Part shown: piece by piece, positions 11,574 through 26,716 of the stretch
Position numbering within the stretch: the first letter of the stretch is position 1
How the letters are laid out: every line of letters starts with the position of its first letter
DNA from: Ecdyonurus torrentis
Lineage: Eukaryota; Arthropoda; Insecta; Ephemeroptera; Heptageniidae
Direction: 5' to 3'
DNA: 64,000 nucleotides
Assembly: GCA_949318235.1 (NCBI GenBank)
Contig: OX439132.1
Coordinates: forward strand, 28,260,243 to 28,324,242
Translations under genes and position numbers: made by a program
Notes under the pieces: generated by a model
The model's database searches: none
Told to the model about the DNA's origin: nothing
What the model saw: only the letters and a program-made list of their open reading frames with translations

Positions 11574-11789
11574 CATTGATAAGAATAATAAAATTAATGT
11601 TTCATATTAAAAAGATTGAAATAATATTTTAATCAATGTCTAATTAATGAAGTTGTTTTTGAAATTAAAAATGCTAAATTAACATTTCATGAGACGCGAA
11701 ATAAATATATACGTATAAAAAAAAATCAGCAAAACTTAAATCTATTACCGTTGAGATGTTGATTCATTTTTCATGGTGCTTCTGTTTCA

Positions 11790-11793
<4 letters not shown>

Positions 11794-11828
<35 letters not shown>
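11794..11828. repeat. (CT)n microsatellite
   Basis: About 17 TC units running into a T tract. A GC-richer patch (11880-12060, with GTCTTGTCTCTCGAAG and GCGCGACAAG) follows. Confidence 0.95.
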
Positions 11829-11836
<8 letters not shown>

Positions 11837-12235
11837 TCTTTACAATAATAAATTAAATAATTTAAATGGTTCGATTAAAAGCCTCATCAAGCCACTAGTC
11901 ATTTGTCTTGTCTCTCGAAGTTTTAGTAGCGCGACAAGTAGCATGCACGTATATATGTGAGGTTACAAATTTTGGCACTCAACTCTTTTCTGTTGAGAAA
12001 GATATAATTTTTCTACAATTTTCTTCGCACTCGCAAAGGATGACGAGACATCATTAGCAAATACTTCTCTGCAAATTATAACATTTGAACACTTATTGTG
12101 CCAAAATTTTAATATACCTTGTTGTTTTCAATAGTTTAACTTGGTTTACTATATTTACAATGCATCATGCCTCTTCTAAATAAAAAACAGACTTAATCCT
12201 CTTGGATATAGGATTAATTTTTCAACTTAAAAAAA

Positions 12236-12274
12236 ATAATAATAATAAATAAATAAATAAATAAATAAATAAAT
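12236..12274. repeat. (AAT)n/(AAAT)n compound microsatellite
   Basis: AAT triplets grade into seven AAAT tetranucleotides, an uncommon unit size in this window. Confidence 0.9.
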
Positions 12275-12454
12275 TAAAAAAAACAACTTATATTAGTAAA
12301 TAAATTTATGTGTGCGGAAATTGTAAGCGAAATTAACATTGTGAAAATTTAGTGTAACCAAAAGAATGATAATTATATTTGTGTTATTAAATGTTCTAAA
12401 GCTATCACATTATATATGTGGTATAAACTTTATTCAGTTTAAAAGTTTTTAGTT

Positions 12455-12585
12455 ACCACATCACAGTTGAAGTTGCTCTTGTGACAAAAACAACTTTGCA
12501 AGCGGCTCCTGGAATTGACTTAACTCTCGCGACCTCCCACCTTGCTTTTATCTCAACCAGCGCCAAAAACTTCAAGTAAACTTTT
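12455..12585. other. GC-richer island, possibly a coding relic, unidentified
   Basis: About 130 bp of higher-complexity sequence. The plus strand is open for about 40 codons in one frame (HITVEVALVTKTTLQAAPG and onward to TAA near 12580). The minus strand is open through the same block as the C-terminal end of a 152-codon frame whose upstream part is poly-A/T-derived. Neither reading was recognised. It could be a short relic of an inserted gene or a regulatory element. Confidence 0.2.
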
Positions 12586-13019
12586 TGATAATCCATCAGC
12601 ATCAAACTCAAATATATAACACTTTTCCTCAAAGTTATAGTATTATTTTCATGTAGACTATATGTGTATATAGATGACATTAAATGTTTTTTTCTGTATG
12701 CAAATATACCTCTTTTTTTCTTTTTTTGCAAAATTGCATTTTGAAATTTTAATAATATAAAATCCCTTTTGTTGACAATTTTCATCACATTAATATTGTA
12801 TATCAAATAAAACAAACATTCCACATACTGAATATTTTTTTTTTTTTTTTTTAACAAAAAAATTACGAGAGCATTGACGCAAACTACGATCAATTTTGAA
12901 TGATAAAACATAGTGATGTTATTTTACATTCCGAGTCTCACTCTTCTTTATTGTTATTTTGACTACATTTTGTTGTTCATTACATGATTGTTTGATACTT
13001 CGCTGACTCGCTTGTCACG

Positions 13020-13190
13020 TAAATGGGATAATAAAATGTGTTTTTTAACGTCACGCTCTCGCTCGTTCACTCGTTCTCGTGCTTGAAATAAAAGTGACTA
13101 CAAAATACTAAATGCGCGCGGCCGGCGGGCGTGCGACCACCGCAGCGTTTTGTTACAGTTGACAGTGCATACGGGATTAAAATTGCTACC
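13020..13190. promoter_or_regulatory. GC-rich island
   Basis: One of the most GC-rich patches of the window (ATGCGCGCGGCCGGCGGGCG, CGACCACCGCAGCG), preceded by TAACGTCACGCTCTCGCTCG. A CpG-dense patch in DNA this AT-rich suggests a regulatory element or an unmethylated promoter-like segment. No transcript structure can be supported. Confidence 0.3.
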
Positions 13191-14613
13191 GAGTATACTA
13201 AAAGTATTTATTTCTAAATTATAATTTTTTTTACCCTTTATCTTTTTAAACTTGATATTCAGGATAAAGTTTTTTATTATATTATTATATGAAAATCAAC
13301 AAACTAAAGTAGATTGTCAAGTTTTTTTTTTTTTTTTTTTCATTTCATTTATAGAACAAAGGAAAACAATATTTGAATTTTCAATTGATTTTTTTATTAT
13401 TATTGTTTTGTTATACGTTCATCAGAATAATAGCATATACTTGATGTTCATGCATATAGCATAAATCTTTCAGGTTAAAAATTATATACTGATTTTATGT
13501 TTTTAATTAAAAATTAAATACTCTGACGATAATACCTGAATATATCATAAATAAGTCAGAGGACCATGTAAGTGGGTATGTAGTGTATGTACCTTTTTTG
13601 GTCTCGTAATAAAAACCATTTATTATTATTATTATAATATTTTTGATGTCGATGTCACGATTTAATTAAAAAAACTACTATTTTATTACATCTATGCAAT
13701 TAATACAGTAAACAAATAAATACGAAAATAATACATACATAAATGATCGTAAAAATGAAGCGATGTTTATTTCTACTGTAAACGTTATTCAATTTTGATC
13801 AATTTTTAGGAAATAATAATAATAATAATAAAAGAAAAAAAAGGCAAAAATTCTGTATTTTCAAGAGACAAAAAAGAAATATACAATTTGCTTACACTAT
13901 AATATAATTACTACAAAAAAAATTATATATATATAAACTACCAAAACTACCAATATACTGTATAAATTAAATATTATATTATTCTTTGCCATGCATACAG
14001 TATATTTAGAATTTTAATTTAATAGTAACAATTTGCACATAATACACATACATACACACAAAAACATTTATTATTATTTTATACATCTCTTCTATATGTA
14101 ATAGATTATAATATGATATTCTATTATACAGACAAAAAAATCGCATTGTATGTAAGCGACATTTTGATGATCTGATATATAAAACAATAAAAATGCTAAT
14201 TTTTTTTAAAAGTGTGTTTATATACACTTTATATTATTTAATATCGTATTACTTTTTCAAATATAAAAAAAATTTGCATAAAATGTTTTGTGTTTTTACA
14301 CTCTCATATGAACATCAAATATAGCATGCTTCATATTTTTAAAACTGTAATTTTTCTGTTCTAAATTGCTATTGCAGAGAGTGATATTAATAAAGAACGA
14401 ACTGGGTATATAAATGCCAGGTTCACGCATACTTTACAAAAATTATTATATATAAAAACGCTTTAAAAAACTTTGTGTAAAAAATAAAAAAATAAAAAGT
14501 ATGGTCTAATTACAAGCCACGAACTTCAAGTGTTGAGAATAAAATAAACATATAGAGAGAAAAAAAAGCGCGCTCTTGTTTTTTAATGCGTGGGTGGTAA
14601 CCATGTAATTAAT

Positions 14614-14620
<7 letters not shown>

Positions 14621-14688
<68 letters not shown>
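14621..14688. repeat. (AT)n microsatellite
   Basis: Uninterrupted TA dinucleotides over 68 bp. Confidence 0.97.
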
Positions 14689-14691
<3 letters not shown>

Positions 14692-15799
14692 GTTTTTCAT
14701 GTTACAAAAATAACAGTAATTGAGAGAGGGAATGCTCTTGCACGTTTATCTGACAGAATATAGTACATTGTTGAAGTAAATCTGAATAAAATGAAAAATA
14801 AAAATGTTGTAGTCGAAGAGAAATATTGTCGAGGGGAATATTGAAATTGAATCACAAATCACAATATATAATATTAAAAAAAATGTTGAAATAACCGTAT
14901 ATTAATTTTCCAATACTATATAAAAAATATGTTCATTTTATTTTTTTATGTGTTCTTAATCATATCAAATGATTATTTTATATGTAAGTAATTGAGGGTT
15001 TTAATTAGAAGGCTCGTATCTCTGGAGCTCAAATGTTGATGCCTGTTTTTCATCTTTTATTTGATACCTTATAATGATTTACTTACCTGTTTTTAATTAA
15101 AATTTAAGTACTCTTGACCTTCAGATAGGGTAGTAAATAATTATTTAAATTAACGTTGGAGCTATATGGGAGTACATTTTTAAATGCATATAATTTTGAA
15201 TAGTGATCTCCTAATTTTTATGAAAGTTTTCTTATATCCTTTAATATTAATAATTAATATTTTGAAATTAAAACTCATTGTATTGGGACAGTTGAAATTT
15301 GGTGCCCAAATGTCATATTGATGTTATTCTTTCTCCTTGGAGCACATATTCAATTTTATTCTTACGCCTATAGAACATACAGCAGTTGCTAATTTTATAT
15401 ACAATAATGTAATGCACTACCTTGGAACTTAATAAATCCTATAGTTCATAACTTATTGCTCAATTTATTTGAGATTATTTTATTCAAATTACGAGCTATA
15501 AATTATCATATATATAATATTCATACGGAAAGATAGATTACATAATTAATGCTATATATTTATGTCATTCTAGCATAATTAATGCTAAATTGTAACAACG
15601 TAATTAATTATAATGTACAATATAATATAATATTTGTGCTATGTAACATATATATTATGCAGTATAGCATAAATTATGCTGTATTGAATAAATTGTGCTA
15701 AAAATGAGGTAGCATAATTATTACGTAGTTATTATTTTTTTTTCGTGTAGGAGCGTATAGAGAATGAAATTAAATTTTTTATAATTAAGATTAATGTGA

Positions 15800-16010
15800 A
15801 CACAATGTGTAAGTTTTGTCACTTGGATCATCCCTAATAGAAAATGTCAATGAACGATGAGAATGTTCAGTGTACTGCGCATACAGTTGTACGCATCCTC
15901 CCAGCATGGAGAGTCAATCAAGACCTCCCGCGTGCTCACGACACTCTAAGGTAACGAAGCTCTCTGTGCTGATCTCACAGATAACAACAACACTTCGACT
16001 CTCTCTCTCT
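15800..16010. promoter_or_regulatory. GC-richer island followed by a CT run, candidate cis-regulatory element
   Basis: Complex sequence (CTCCCAGCATGGAGAGTC, CTCCCGCGTGCTCACG, CTGTGCTGATCTCACAG) ending in a short CT array (15998-16012). The phrase GTGCTGATCTC also occurs in the island at 8340-8352, which hints at a shared motif. No coding frame. Confidence 0.3.
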
Positions 16011-17581
16011 CTTCTCTAATATAAAATAAGTTAATTAATTTTCTATAATATTTTTCTTTCTAAATACATCCCACTTACTTTTTCAAACTGCGAGAAATAA
16101 CACGAAAATCAAGAACTGAAAACTTGATTTATTAACTAAAAAGAAATAAGAGAGAGAGAAAAAAAATCACTGACAATTTATTTATTTTATTGCTTTTTAA
16201 TTATGTCGTTTTTATCTCTTATATAAAATATATTATAATTAAATTAAAATTCTAATGTATTTATATGTAAATTAAAATTTTGTAATGTTTAAGTTTATAA
16301 TTTTTGTATTTAATGAATTTTAATAGATATCGACTTGAATATTAAAATTTAAAAAGGCAAGGTGAACAAAATTATATCTTAAGGTTGTTATTTCTATTTG
16401 CTATTGGCATATAATAAGAGTATGTTACAGACTCAATTAGTGGCAGTCTAATGGCTTTTTTTTTCTTTTTTTTTTTCTAAATATATATACCAAAGTTTTC
16501 ATTAACAGGTCTGTCAGTAATTTAGTCTTATCATTAGTAAAGTCCTGGCCTATATTCCTACAATTGTAGGAAGTACTTGAGATTCAAACAGAGCATATTG
16601 ATTATATAAGATATAAATGAATTAGAGTATAATATATTTCTATATATAAAAATTAAATTTACTATTTTACTAGCATGAATAATTTCTAGTTCTTTCACTA
16701 TCTTTGACTCACTTTCACAATATGCCATTATATTATATAAGAGTCCTTAAACACGGAGTCTATAGGTACTCGATAGTCTCGATAGTCGATACATTAAAAG
16801 CATTAAAAATAATGTCATAAAAATAGTTATAAAATAGTACTTTCACAACTTTAAGATAACTTTTGTTTTTTTAATTTGATGTCAATAAAATCCAATTGAA
16901 CCAATAAAACCAAAAGACTAATCCTAAAATAAATATATGCAAAGATATAATAGTGTATGTCTATACCGTAAGTAGATATAGTATATTATACCGTATAAAG
17001 TAAACAGATACTATGTTATAATATATAATACCATGTAAGCAATGTTAAATTTCTTGCTTTGAAGATTATATAGTTGAGAGTTATAAACTACCATTTTACT
17101 TCCAATGCCGTGTTTTATTACTAATGAGTTAATGAGTTAAATAGAGATGAGAAATAGAGAAGAGAAGAGGGAGCAATAATAATAATAATATATAAGAGGA
17201 AGATAGCAAAGGACGCGATCTTTCAAGTCAAAGTGAACACCAGATTTTCAGAGCAAAGTAGTAATTACTAATTGCCTCTCAAGTCATCATAATATAGATG
17301 ATAAAGAGAGGATAAAAGTGTCGATATAGAAACCTTTAAACTAACTCTCTGGACCATAATTAATTTAGTTTTGATGTTTTTAGGGTGCGTTTAGTAACTC
17401 ACTAATTGTACAGTATTAAAGGCGTAGTAATTTTATATATACCAATTAAACTTATTTATAATGTTTAAACGTGTGTATATATTCAAATTAGCAATTTAAA
17501 GATCTGGATTATATATATGTGGGCTATATTAATACTTTTTGTGCACTGATTGTATTTTTTTTATTGGAAATCATTTTAACC

Positions 17582-17619
17582 AACGATAGATTTTATATTA
17601 TTTTATCAAATCTATCGTT
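17582..17619. repeat. hairpin with perfect 12-bp arms
   Basis: AACGATAGATTT (17582-17593) pairs exactly with AAATCTATCGTT (17608-17619) across a 14-nt AT-rich loop. It lies 120 bp outside the hAT element. Confidence 0.5.
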
Positions 17620-17739
17620 CTTTGTACAATTTTTAAATAATATATTTCATAAAAGAACATAAAATTTGTTAAGGATTATATCTATAGCAGGAAAATTACG
17701 TTTGAAGCTTTATTCTTATACAGTTATATATATATATAT

Positions 17740-19748
17740 CAGGGGCGGCTGGTGCATGTAAGCCCTGCAAGCAGTGCATGCCTATAGAAAATCGATCAAA
17801 AAGGTTTTATTCCATAATTCAATAAAGAAAGTTATTTTTCATATTTTGTAGCTAATTTTTATCTATTTTCAATGTTTTTTTCTAATTTGTATTCATTAAA
17901 AACAAAGCGCGCCTTTATAAAAAAAATCACGTATGCAGCGCCCTCCTCAATAAAAATCGTGAATGCTCCACACTACAGCAGCATACATCGCTATAGCGCT
18001 AGCATTGAGAAAAAAAGCGGGGGGACGGGAGGTTGCAATGCTTCTGAATAGACGTCGTGAAAGCACTTCAATAAAATGCTTGCACCTTTCTTAAAAAATT
18101 AATAACTCAATAAGTAATTGTTGGATTGAAAAAATAAAAACATTTCCTGAATCTGTGTTATTTTGTCTATAAATGTGTGACTTTAATGTTGTCGTATGCG
18201 TAACGGCTAATTAGCAATAGCGTGATATGCTGCAGTCTATGCCAAAATATGAATAAAAAGTCGTGTAATTTATATGTAAAAAGTGTTTTAAAAATATGAA
18301 ACTTTGGACATATGTGTAAATCAATAGATCACACACTTTAAATAAATTTTATTTTATAAAAACATAAATAGTAAATTACATGAATCAATTAAATGCAATT
18401 TTTTGCTCTCAATTACCTTCTTTCTATATATAATATATTATACTTTTAAATAATTTCACTGGCGCGATTTGATGATGTCTTTTAAACTTTATTATTATTA
18501 TTTTGTAATTTATACATAGCCAAAAATATTAAGAATATTATTGATAAAAAAAATAAAGAGAGAGATCGAGACAAAAATTAATGTTGCTGTTTGGAAATGT
18601 TTTTGAGTATAGTTGACAAAAATCATGCACCTCTAAAGACACAGCGCGGTTTTTATTGTTTGAAAATTTTTACAGTAAATGAGCTCAATATGAAGATAAT
18701 CGGTGTCAAAAATTCTTTGAAAAAAAAAAATTCCTATGGCTTTAAAAACGTAAAAGTTTATTGTGATAGTTTTTCTCATTTAAATATACGGAATTCAGAA
18801 TTGGTGTAGTTTGTTCAGATAATCGCAAAAAAAAAAAAAAAAAAAAAAAAAAACAACAACAACAACAACTAAGCCCAAGCATAAATGTTAAATTAGAGGA
18901 TCCTTATATAACATCCCCACGTTTGCCCGCACGCTAAACCGACAATCTCCATTAAAAATATTAATATAAGAATAAGCTGGAAAGTATAACGGAGAGAACT
19001 ATTTATTTTTAAAATGATCTATTGTACCGAAAAAGGGAGGGGAAATATTAACAAATGTGCCTGAATTTAGCTAAAGTTATTATTTATTTTGTCAATTTTT
19101 AAATAATAAAAGCTGTGACATTAAAAATGACTGTGTTTAGTTTTTTTCGGGCATGGTGTAATTGTGAACTGATTTAAAAATCAAAGAATAATTTTTTTTT
19201 ATATAGTTTGTTTTGGCATATAAATTAAAGCAAAACAAATATAATAAACGATAAATAGGGCCGTGTACATTTGCAATTATCTAATCGGCAGTTAGTTCTC
19301 TCTCTCTCTTCTTTTCTTTTCAAATAAAAACTGAATAGCCCGAGAATAAAATAAAAATAAATGCGCAATAATAATATTAAATAACGTGCTCTTCATGAAA
19401 ATATTTACGTACGATTTTGTGAAAAATCTAATTTATACACTACTTTTACAATACTCTTTTATGTATAGTTTATTCAATAGTCATTATAGTAATTACTAAT
19501 TAAGAAATATAATTAAAAAAATATTTTTAACAGCACAATTTCTTTGAAAGTTTTCGTTATAAAAAATCAAAATGATTATTGCTTTAAGGTTCAGATGTGC
19601 AGTTTTTTTTTGTCGAAAATCAAAGATTATAAGGGACCACGTGGTCTAAAAAAAAATCGGCGCCTGCGGCGGGCTACCCCCCCCCCCCCAGAATATATAA
19701 GCTATCACCGAGTGCTTGCCTAGTCATAAACTTCACGAGCCGCCCCTG
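17740..19748. mobile_element. hAT superfamily element, apparently non-autonomous, with intact ends and 8-bp target duplication
   Basis: The left end is CAGGGGCGGCTGGTG (17740) and the right end, read on the other strand, is CAGGGGCGGCTCGTG (ending 19748). CAGGG-type termini are characteristic of hAT transposons. The element is flanked by identical 8-bp ATATATAT (17732-17739 and 19749-19756), the length of a hAT target duplication, although both lie in TA repeats. Subterminal GCAAGCA words occur near both ends (TGCAAGCAGTGC left, GGCAAGCACTCGG right). The 2009-bp interior has no transposase-like frame; the best open frame (18591-18809, 72 codons) is not recognisable. It includes a GC-richer patch at 17905-18070, a poly(A) plus (AAC)n at 18827-18870 and a C run at 19678-19689. 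Confidence 0.8.
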
Positions 19749-19756
19749 ATATATAT

Positions 19757-20079
19757 ATAATTATATATATATACATAAAGTAAGCAAGCAAGAAAAAGCA
19801 GAATATCTAAATTTAAAGATGCAGCAACATAAAATAACACTAATGTGATATTTTATTGTAATTAAGAATATTTAGAAATGCTATTTAAAGTTTACACAAT
19901 ATTATTATTATTATTTGCAGAATAAATATGTTTACATTGGTATTCAAATAAATCTCATTAAATATTACAGTAATGAAATTTATATTTGTTCATTCAATTT
20001 GTAATACTTTTTTTTTCTTTTTTTCCCTCATACGTAATTATTTTTGCACAGCTATTCAAACTTTTATTATTTATTTTCG

Positions 20080-20110
<31 letters not shown>

Positions 20111-20790
20111 CATTGAGACGAGCAACGTTGAATTAATAATGTAATGAGAAACATTTCCGCGAGCATAAAATATTTTATTTTATACTCATTACATATAAAT
20201 ATACACATATTATTATAATTAGTTAAATGCGAACTAAGCTGTGAATTTTGGGCACTATATAAAAGTGAACTAAAAAGACTATTTATTTTATCAATTAAAA
20301 TTACTTTAATATAATTAAAAGTTATATTTATTAATAAATACTATAATATGATAAACTTTTACGATTAATAGACATTTTATAGATAAAACTTTTACGTAAG
20401 GGTAGTTGCCACCATAAATATAATTTTAGTGATATCATAGTATAAATATTATTTATAATATATAAGTATAGTTATATACTATGGACTATGGTGATACCAT
20501 TCTTTAAATTATTATAATATGGTGATACTCTCAAGTATACAAAAATTGTATGTACGAGTATGTGCGTACAAAAATATGTATAATATGGTATTTAGCAATT
20601 GAGATTATAATTAATAAAAATTAAAAAAAAGAAAAAAAAAAGTTAAAAAGGTTTAAAAAAATGAAATAAAACAATAAATTACAATATCATTATTAATTAA
20701 TTGTTTATAATTAACGTGAGTAATAATTAATAATGTTTTTTATTGTAATAAACAAAAATAACGTATTTAAAAAAATTAAATACCATTATA
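19757..20790. other. gene-free AT-rich interval
   Basis: Contains a T run at 20081-20105 and scattered A runs (20624-20641). The stretch 20340-20530 has local repeats: GATAAACTTTTACG and GATAAAACTTTTACG lie 35 bp apart, and TATGGTGATAC occurs twice (20486 and 20518 areas). No exon was recognised. Confidence 0.5.
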
Positions 20791-20914
<124 letters not shown>

Positions 20915-21073
20915 TTATATTATATAATATAAAATTTACATTATTATTTTTATAAAAATAATAATGATAATATAAAATTACAAAACTTATTTTTGTGCAA
21001 AATTGACATTTTGATACATGAATACATTTTGAGTTCTCTGGTCTTTTTAATTCCTATGGGGTGTTGAAATGTT

Positions 21074-21076
<3 letters not shown>

Positions 21077-21112
<36 letters not shown>

Positions 21113-21166
21113 CTGATGTGAAACTCATAGTATGTGAGTGATTCCACTGAGAGAGAGAGAGAGAGA
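21077..21166. repeat. two (GA)n arrays separated by 40 bp
   Basis: GA arrays at 21077-21108 and 21149-21166 bracket a short unique segment (TACTGATGTGAAACTCATAG). A complex patch (21170-21340) follows. Confidence 0.93.
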
Positions 21167-21610
21167 CGATATGGAATATCATCATCAGTATATACTTGAA
21201 CTCCCCTGAGATTTAACATACAGTAACCAAATGTAATCAAAATTGCTCGCGCGTTAATTCGGAATTTTGTCACTGGGGATAGAGACATACGTAAACATAC
21301 ATAGAGAAGAGTAGAGGGCACATAGAGAGTTAGTGAAATGTACGGTGTTTACCTTCACGTCTGCAAACAAAATCATACGTTATGTAGTGTTATAAACAAA
21401 TATAAAAACAATAACATAATTAACTCTAATTATTATAAAATAATAAAAATTATGGTTTTTATTATAATGATGATTGTTTATTATAATAAAAGTAAATTTG
21501 TTGTTTTATGTTTATTGTTTATTTTATAAATTATTTAATTTTTTTACGTAAATTAAAAATATGATATAGTGTTTGTATATTATACAAATTTGATATTAAA
21601 AATAGGGATA

Positions 21611-21772
21611 AGCTTTCCCATCAACCCACAGTTTTTGTCACATGTAGATTGCAAGTACTTATCCGATTCAAGAACGTCAGTACCAGTGATGTCACATGAG
21701 ATGGGAGTGACATTCTTGAATCGGACAAGTACTCAATCTACATTGAAAAGTTGTGGTTCACTGGGTTTATAG
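21611..21772. mobile_element. hairpin (foldback) element, about 160 bp
   Basis: The left arm around GTAGATTGCAAGTACTTATC then CGATTCAAGAACGTCA is matched on the other strand by GTAGATTGAGTACTTGTC then CGATTCAAGAATGTCA. The arms extend outward with weaker similarity (CCCACAGTTTTTGTCACAT versus ACCACAACTTTTCAAT), giving stems of about 70 nt around a loop near 21685-21700. This looks like a small MITE. The target duplication is not clear; a TA pair is possible. The open frame across it (21569-21772) is a by-product. Confidence 0.6.
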
Positions 21773-21879
21773 TTGTTCTTATATACTGCAAAAATGTATT
21801 CGCAGTAATTAAAATTAACTACCATTTTGCATCTTAAAAATCATTGAGACAATCATATACACTCTGGCCAAAATAAGGT

Positions 21880-21960
21880 CGTTCCCTCCAAAAGCTGTAT
21901 CCGCGGTGCTAAACCAATCAGAGAGCGTGTTATAAACGTACTAGCCAATCACAGTTGCCT
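21880..21960. promoter_or_regulatory. island with two CCAAT boxes 30 bp apart
   Basis: AACCAATCAGAGAG (CCAAT at 21914) and TAGCCAATCACAG (CCAAT at 21944) both match the extended NF-Y consensus RRCCAATCA/CAG and face the same way, about three helical turns apart, beside a GC-richer GTATCCGCGGTGC. This spacing is typical of NF-Y promoters. An (AT)n array starts 49 bp downstream. No transcript was identified. Confidence 0.4.
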
Positions 21961-22007
21961 TTACATGGTTAATTACACTGTATCCACTCGAACTAGTATT
22001 GGGAGAA

Positions 22008-24519
<2,512 letters not shown>

Positions 24520-24615
24520 AAATTGTTAATAGTAATGTAATAGTAAGAAAACGATTACAAATTGAAACTTTGCCATAAATAGCGATGGGAAAAAGGAAAA
24601 AATTGGTGCAGTAAG

Positions 24616-24617
<2 letters not shown>

Positions 24618-24707
<90 letters not shown>
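24618..24707. repeat. (CT)n microsatellite, about 45 units
   Basis: Uninterrupted TC dinucleotides over 90 bp. Confidence 0.97.
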
Positions 24708-24710
<3 letters not shown>

Positions 24711-26671
24711 ATTAAGCAGAAAAAAATGTAATTATGAGTTACTAATTTTATTATAAAAAAATGTTGAATAAATATTTTTCTTCTAATATTTTAGTTATAC
24801 ATTACGTGGAAAAGTTAAAACAAACATTGTTTTCCATTCTATCGATAAATTTTACATTTTACCATTTTACAATACTCCGCTACTAAAACAATTTTTTTTT
24901 CCATTTCAATAATTTATGGTTTTGTTATATGAAGTTCAATCCAGTTAGGGCGCACGTTTTCAATAACATTTCATAAGCTTTTTCATTGTTGTGGTAAAGT
25001 GTATACAGAGAGGGAGGGGGGGGGGGTAATGTCATCAATATTTTATTTAAATATAAAATATCATACATTATTGTATATAACTTCCACTATAACTGAAATT
25101 TTAAATAATATTTGATCATATCATACCAAATACATATCGTATCGATATCACATTTTACTATACTACATACAGCAATTGGTAGCAATGCAAATTTTTACAG
25201 ATTAATCAATTGTAATCGCCAACTTATTTTTTTGCTTCTAATTTTTGTAAATGTAAAGCGTAAAAAAAGCATTAAACAGAGGGATCAATCAAAAAAATAA
25301 AAATGGTTTAGCAAAGTAAAGTACATAGTGCTAAAAATTGGCAAACGTAACTTAAATGTTAACTGGAATTTTTTTCTGTAACAATTTAATTTATGGTCAG
25401 CACATAATGTATACAATGAGCCAGCAAATTCAAAGTACAATATATTTGATAGAAATACTGTAAAAAAAAAAAAAAAAAAAAAAAAAAACGCCTTTCTTGT
25501 TTTTATTAAATTGTTATATGTTATATTTATTTATTATTTTTTATATATATTTTTAAATGAATGAAAAGCTTTTTCAGTTCATTCAGAATTGATGGTAATT
25601 TTTTAACATTTAGGTATAAGTTTCAAAGCTCAATGAGGACGACTAAAAAAAAAAAAAGGAGGTAATTTTATTACATATTTTAAAGGAGCTCATCATCTGC
25701 AATTAATAAATATGCAAATTTCTAATTTGTTTTTAGTTTATTAAGTATTTTTACTCATTAAGTGAATAAATTAAATAATTTGAAACCAAATTTACTGATA
25801 AAATTATTTTGAATAATTTGTAACGTTTTCTGTCCAACACTATCAACATAAATTGTAACTGACTGTACTGTAAAACAATTGGGTTACATTGAGTGGTTAT
25901 GTATTTCGCCCAAAAAAAGTCTTTAATTATTACTATTATTATTGATTTTAGATTTCTCAATCACGAATTTCTTTTACTAATATTCTCTTTTGTACCTTAT
26001 ACAGTATTTCAATGATCACTATAATATGACATTTATATCATTATATTGTTATGTATGATTCATACTAGACAAAACTGGTACTAACTGATAGATAAACTAA
26101 ACTCTCAGACAGACTAAATATAATTATCATTTAATAAATATAGAAATATATTTAGTATTATTTTCATAACAATTTATTATTTCAATATTAAAACATTTTC
26201 AAACATCGTTACAAAACTTAATTGAAAAATAAATACGTATACGTAAATGTAATTTTGAATCACATATTGAAGTTATATGCGTATAGAAATAACTTTATAC
26301 AATTTCCAAAACTTAATGACTAAAAACCAAATAACATTATTAGAGACCAAAACTATTATATGTGATTTATATATTACAAATTGATACAATAATAACATTT
26401 ATTTCAATTTAACTTTATATCTATGTATATTAACATAAATATTCAATGAAAATGTTTAAAGCCATTATATTATCATACATATTTGATGATATTGATGTCA
26501 TCGTTATATATATGTATATATATACCATACATGCGTATATGTTTATAGGATATAGTAGTTTATATGTATGTTTATATGTGTATGTATGTGTATAGTGCTG
26601 TATTGACCATATAATATATTGATCGAGTTAGATTGATGTGGAGTATAATTAATTGAATGCGCTAATGTGTT

Positions 26672-26673
<2 letters not shown>
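24708..26673. other. gene-free AT-rich interval
   Basis: Contains a G run at 25012-25027, a poly(A) at 25460-25488, a shorter A run at 25646-25657 and (TATG)n-like stretches at 26510-26595. No exon or island was recognised. Confidence 0.55.
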
Positions 26674-26714
<41 letters not shown>

Positions 26715-26716
26715 CT
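26674..26716. repeat. (CT)n microsatellite
   Basis: About 20 CT units, one CG interruption, leading straight into the GC-richer island at 26717. Confidence 0.95.

Larger units (their letters stand above)
12590..17581. other. gene-free AT-rich interval before the hAT element
   Basis: Contains T runs (12835-12852, 13322-13340), (ATT)n and (AAT)n patches (13620-13636, 13813-13830), an (AT)n array at 14621-14688, a cluster of AGCATAA/TTATGCT words at 15550-15720, GC-richer islands at 13020-13190 and 15800-16000, an 18-bp palindrome at 16555-16572 (TTCCTACAA and its complement) and a CGATAGT direct repeat near 16771-16790. The block 15000-15470 is of mixed composition without SSRs and may be an old repeat. 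No exon was recognised. Confidence 0.5.

Noticed and set aside
12453..12911. 152-codon minus-strand frame, the second longest of the window
   Set aside because: Most of it is Lys/Phe/Ile-rich sequence derived from T and A tracts. Only the last 45 codons are complex and they are not recognisable; kept as an unidentified island instead.
14506..14700. Open frames that consist largely of Tyr-Ile repeats (also at 20733, 21965, 28423, 36170, 45781, 46092, 58255, 60360)
   Set aside because: They are translations of (AT)n microsatellites, with no splice borders, start context or domain.
18591..18809. 72-codon frame inside the hAT element as a possible transposase relic
   Set aside because: No resemblance to the RNase H-like core, BED finger or dimerisation region of hAT transposases.
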